From Ophthalmolycus amberensis (lineage: Eukaryota > Chordata > Actinopteri > Perciformes > Zoarcidae): a stretch of 64,000 nucleotides of DNA. The notes under the pieces are model-generated. The model saw only the letters and a list, made by a program, of their open reading frames with translations. It did no database searches and was not told the origin of the DNA. Below are positions 61,441-64,000 of the stretch, one piece after another. The stretch lies in the NCBI GenBank assembly GCA_024529925.1, contig JAFEUB010001804.1, forward strand, positions 461,001-525,000, given 5' to 3'. Both the position numbers and the translations under genes were made by a program. The stretch's first letter is position 1; every line of letters begins with the position of its first letter.

Positions 61441-63172
61441 GAGGAGGTTAATAGAGTTACAACACATTCAATGCATATGACATCCATTATTCATATCATG
61501 AGAGTAGTAAGCAGAATAATGATGGAAAAAAGGCTGACGACTAATAATGAGAGCAGCAGTGGATATAATAGAATAATAAAAGCAGTAATGATAGCAATAG
61601 CTTGCACTATTTGGTAAAACAACATGCCACTGTTAGAGTTACCACAATACTTCCCGTGGTTCCCTGGTTAGACTGGTATGTAGCAACAAAAAAAGCTCAT
61701 TGTGAGATATAGCCCAAGCCACTTATTTCTTAAAATGTCCCATTTTATCACGGAATAATTCGACAGCATCATCAAATTCATGGGGCAACTGTCGCCCGTG
61801 TCTCACGCATCACAAATAATTGACATTCTATCAACACAGGCATCACAGACAGCTCATTAGAGCAGAGATTCAACAGACATGTCCAACCAGTTGGTTATAT
61901 TTTACAATTAAAAATGGTAACAATAATAATACATTCATGTGTCTGTCACGATAACGACAATCGGTGCCGGCCATTCTCTCACACGACCAAATTTGACAGA
62001 ATTGAACGAAAGAATGTGAAATCATAAAAGTAAGTAGACAAGCCAGATTTGAAATGCAAAAAAAAATGGCAACGTGATTGTTAATTTGTGCGGCGAAGCA
62101 GAAAGAATACAAAGCAAACTGACCTTTAACAGATGATGCCTAAAACCATGCAGCCAGACAAGGAATACAGCTTTTAATCAGCCCTATAAACTCCTCGCTT
62201 TTCTCTTTCTTTCTCTTTCTTCTGCTGTTCGCTGCAGAATTTAAGGAACGAACTCATTAACACAATAATATCTACTGTGACAAAGGTCAGTGGTGACGGA
62301 TAGGTTCGACATTCACAATGTCTTTTCTCTCCCCAGACAAAGAGAGAGAGATGGTTCTTTATAAATATTGATATCAATAGAGGGATATTCCAGTTGCTTG
62401 GCCTCTGATCTCTCACATTGATTCATGCTTTCTCTTTCCAGTCATTCACACAGTAATCAAATCATCCATCCAGTGAAACCCTTCATCATCAGATCCTCTC
62501 CTCTCCACCTCCGACAGCATAATAATTGTTCTATTAATCAATCCCTTTTAATACATCTGATTTGTTTGTCTCTCCTATTGACCTCTCTCCACTCGTCCAA
62601 CTCATCACAATAAAACTCTGCATCACGAGGTCTGCATCCTAACGTTCTCTCTCTGGATGAAGTCGTTTTTTCTCCTCCGAGCCGCAGACAAATAAGCCCT
62701 CTCACATACTGGGCTGCATTATCAGAAATACATTCGTCCATCATCTTCAAACTGTCTCTGTTTCTCTCTTTGAAGTCGGAGTCGTCTCTCCCTAAAGAAG
62801 ATCGAATACATTTTTAATAGCTGACTCTGTTCGGCTCTTTCTCTCAGCAGAACAAAGTTTCTCCTCCAGTGCTTTCTGGGGACGGCTCCACTTGTTTGGA
62901 CCCGCTGGTGCTCATCAATCATTAATGACGTCTTGCTGTGTTTCCTCTGTGGGTTTTTTTTTTCGGCATTATCACATATTTGGCTCCCAGTGCATGTATG
63001 CAGATACACTGTAGTCCCTAATGAGATGAGAGAGGGCGACCTCGCTGCGATCCTCTCCGTGGGATACCGAGAAAAAAAGAGAAATATTTAGACGCAATAC
63101 GGAGGCTGGTGTGTTGAAGCTGTCACGGGGCTTTCGTTTCCCCCGACACGAGGTCAGACTGTTGGAAAGAAG

Positions 63173-63258
63173 CAGGTCAGATAACGAGACGACAACAAAC
63201 AAACAGACAAACAAACAGGTCAGATAACGAGAAGACAACAAACAAACAGACAAACAAA
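63173..63258 (+). repeat. 43-bp direct repeat, two units
   Basis: The unit begins CAGGTCAGATAACGAGA at 63173 and again at 63216, and ends in (ACAAACAAACAG)-type text. The two units differ at one position by eye (GAC versus AAG context). It is a tandem duplication in intron 5. Confidence 0.9.
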
Positions 63259-63463
63259 CAGATAACTAAAGATAGAAAAAAGGAGGAAACAACTGCTGTT
63301 ATACTCAATGGACGCAGATCACACTCACACGTCAAATAACTTGGAATAAACGTTTCATTTTATCTTCTCTTTTCTTTTTTAACGTCTGGTTCAGACTTTG
63401 AAAGTTAAACAGCGGTGAGATGTTGATTGAAAGAGTTTTATCAGTCTGTGATTAATCCTCTCT

Positions 63464-63849
63464 GTGTCTGTCTGCTTTATTCTCTCCCTCCCTCCCTTTT
63501 CTTATTGCCATCTCATCATCTGCTACCTTCCCTTCACTCTTCCCTCCTCCTCGCCTTCATCCTCCCTGTCCTCGCCCCTCCTTCCTCTTACCTCTTGTCA
63601 CCTGACTTTCTCCTGATCTTCCTCTTCATCCTTGTTTCCCCTCCTTCTTCCTCCTCCTGTATGCCCTCTATTTTCCCTCCCTTTTCCATCCTATCACGCC
63701 TTCACCACCTCAACGTCCTTTGCCGTCTTGTCGTTGTCACCTCCCTCTTCCTCCTCACCTGTGCTTGTCTCTCGCCCCTCCTCCATCGTTCCTCGTCTCA
63801 CCTCCTATCCACCCCGCCCATCTTTTCCTCCTTCCCTCACCTCTTCCAG
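63464..63849 (+). promoter_or_regulatory. cntnap4: Extended pyrimidine-rich tract before exon 6 acceptor
   Basis: Nearly 400 bases dominated by C and T, with words such as CTCCCTCCCTCCC and TTCCTCCTCCTCCTG, lead without a clear break into CACCTCTTCCAG and exon 6. Normal acceptor tracts are 15-40 bases. Such a stretch offers many possible PTBP-type binding sites, but no regulation can be shown from sequence. An open frame of 165 codons runs through it in a different frame from the exon and is not a gene. Confidence 0.5.
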
Positions 63850-64000
63850 GTACTTCCTCCTCTGAACCCCGGCGTCTCGCTTGCCTCGGCAGCCTGTTGG
63901 ATGATCAGCATTGGCATCATTTAGCAGTGGAGCGGCGCAGCGCTCAGCTCAACCTCACCGTGGACAAACACACGGAGAGGTTTCAAATCCCCGCAGAGTT
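63850..64000 (+). CDS. cntnap4: Caspr-like gene, coding exon 6 (LamG1, cut by window end)
   Basis: The exon starts after CACCTCTTCCAG with phase 1 and is still open at the last base of the window. It completes Gly249 and encodes residues to 298: TSSSEPRRLACLGSLLDD, then QHWHHLAVERRSAQLNLTVD, then KHTERFQIPAE. GSLLDDQHWH is a near-invariant LamG1 phrase of this family, and LTVDKHTxxF is shared with vertebrate CNTNAP3, 4 and 5. An N-glycosylation sequon is present at Asn283 (NLT). Cys260 sits just before the GSLLDD strand, where I do not recall a cysteine in mammalian members. The remainder of the exon and all later exons are outside the window. Confidence 0.95.

Larger units (their letters stand above)
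58651..63849 (+). other. cntnap4: Intron 5 (5.2 kb)
   Basis: It runs from GTAGGA to CACCTCTTCCAG. It contains a GT tract (59316-59354), copy 4 of the CTCF-bearing element (59640-60015), a dispersed repeat at 61265-61440, a 43-bp direct repeat (63173-63258) and a pyrimidine-rich tract of nearly 400 bases ending at the exon 6 acceptor. No coding exon was seen. Confidence 0.85.

Noticed and set aside
63427..63924. 165-codon open frame ending inside exon 6
   Set aside because: It reads the pyrimidine-rich intron tract and then exon 6 out of frame. The exon 6 protein similarity is in another frame that starts at the CAG acceptor.

Overview
This is vertebrate nuclear DNA, most likely from a ray-finned (percomorph-type) teleost fish. 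Exons are short and widely spaced with canonical GT-AG introns, there are many CA/GT/CT microsatellites and poly-C/poly-G runs, and there is a tRNA-derived SINE plus several short interspersed repeats that I recognise from memory as common in teleost genomes. The species cannot be named from the sequence.

Only one gene is well supported. It lies on the + strand and occupies the window from about 20.0 kb to the right edge, where it is cut. Six coding exons can be joined with matching phases: 20311-20395, 42631-42741, 51591-51784, 54492-54639, 58444-58650 and 63850-64000 (truncated). They encode the first 298 complete residues of a contactin-associated protein-like neurexin-superfamily protein (Caspr/CNTNAP): a signal peptide, one complete F5/8 type C (discoidin) domain bounded by Cys31 and Cys177, and the first part of laminin G domain 1. 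The residues around the exon 2/3 junction and the discoidin core fit the CNTNAP3/CNTNAP4 branch better than CNTNAP1, 2 or 5. I use cntnap4 as the working symbol. The rest of the ectodomain, the membrane segment and the cytoplasmic tail lie beyond the window.

Layout: 1 to about 20.0 kb is upstream DNA in which I find no coding exon. It holds a 377-bp direct duplication (6618-6994 and 8889-9265), an 18-bp minisatellite, a SINE, a 44/48-bp minisatellite and repeat fragments. 20.02-20.31 kb is a CT/poly-C tract directly before the start codon. Intron 1 is 22.2 kb, intron 2 is 8.8 kb, intron 3 is 2.7 kb, intron 4 is 3.8 kb and intron 5 is 5.2 kb. Four copies of one dispersed element lie in introns 1, 3 and 5, and three of them carry a strong CTCF-like motif.

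I see no operon, CRISPR array, phage or undescribed multi-gene system. The points most worth a second look are the nearly perfect duplication, the repeat-borne CTCF-like sites, the in-frame tandem acceptor of exon 4, the splice-acceptor-like tract just before the start codon, and several perfect or long inverted repeats in the introns. All family assignments come from memory of protein and repeat families; no database search was run.
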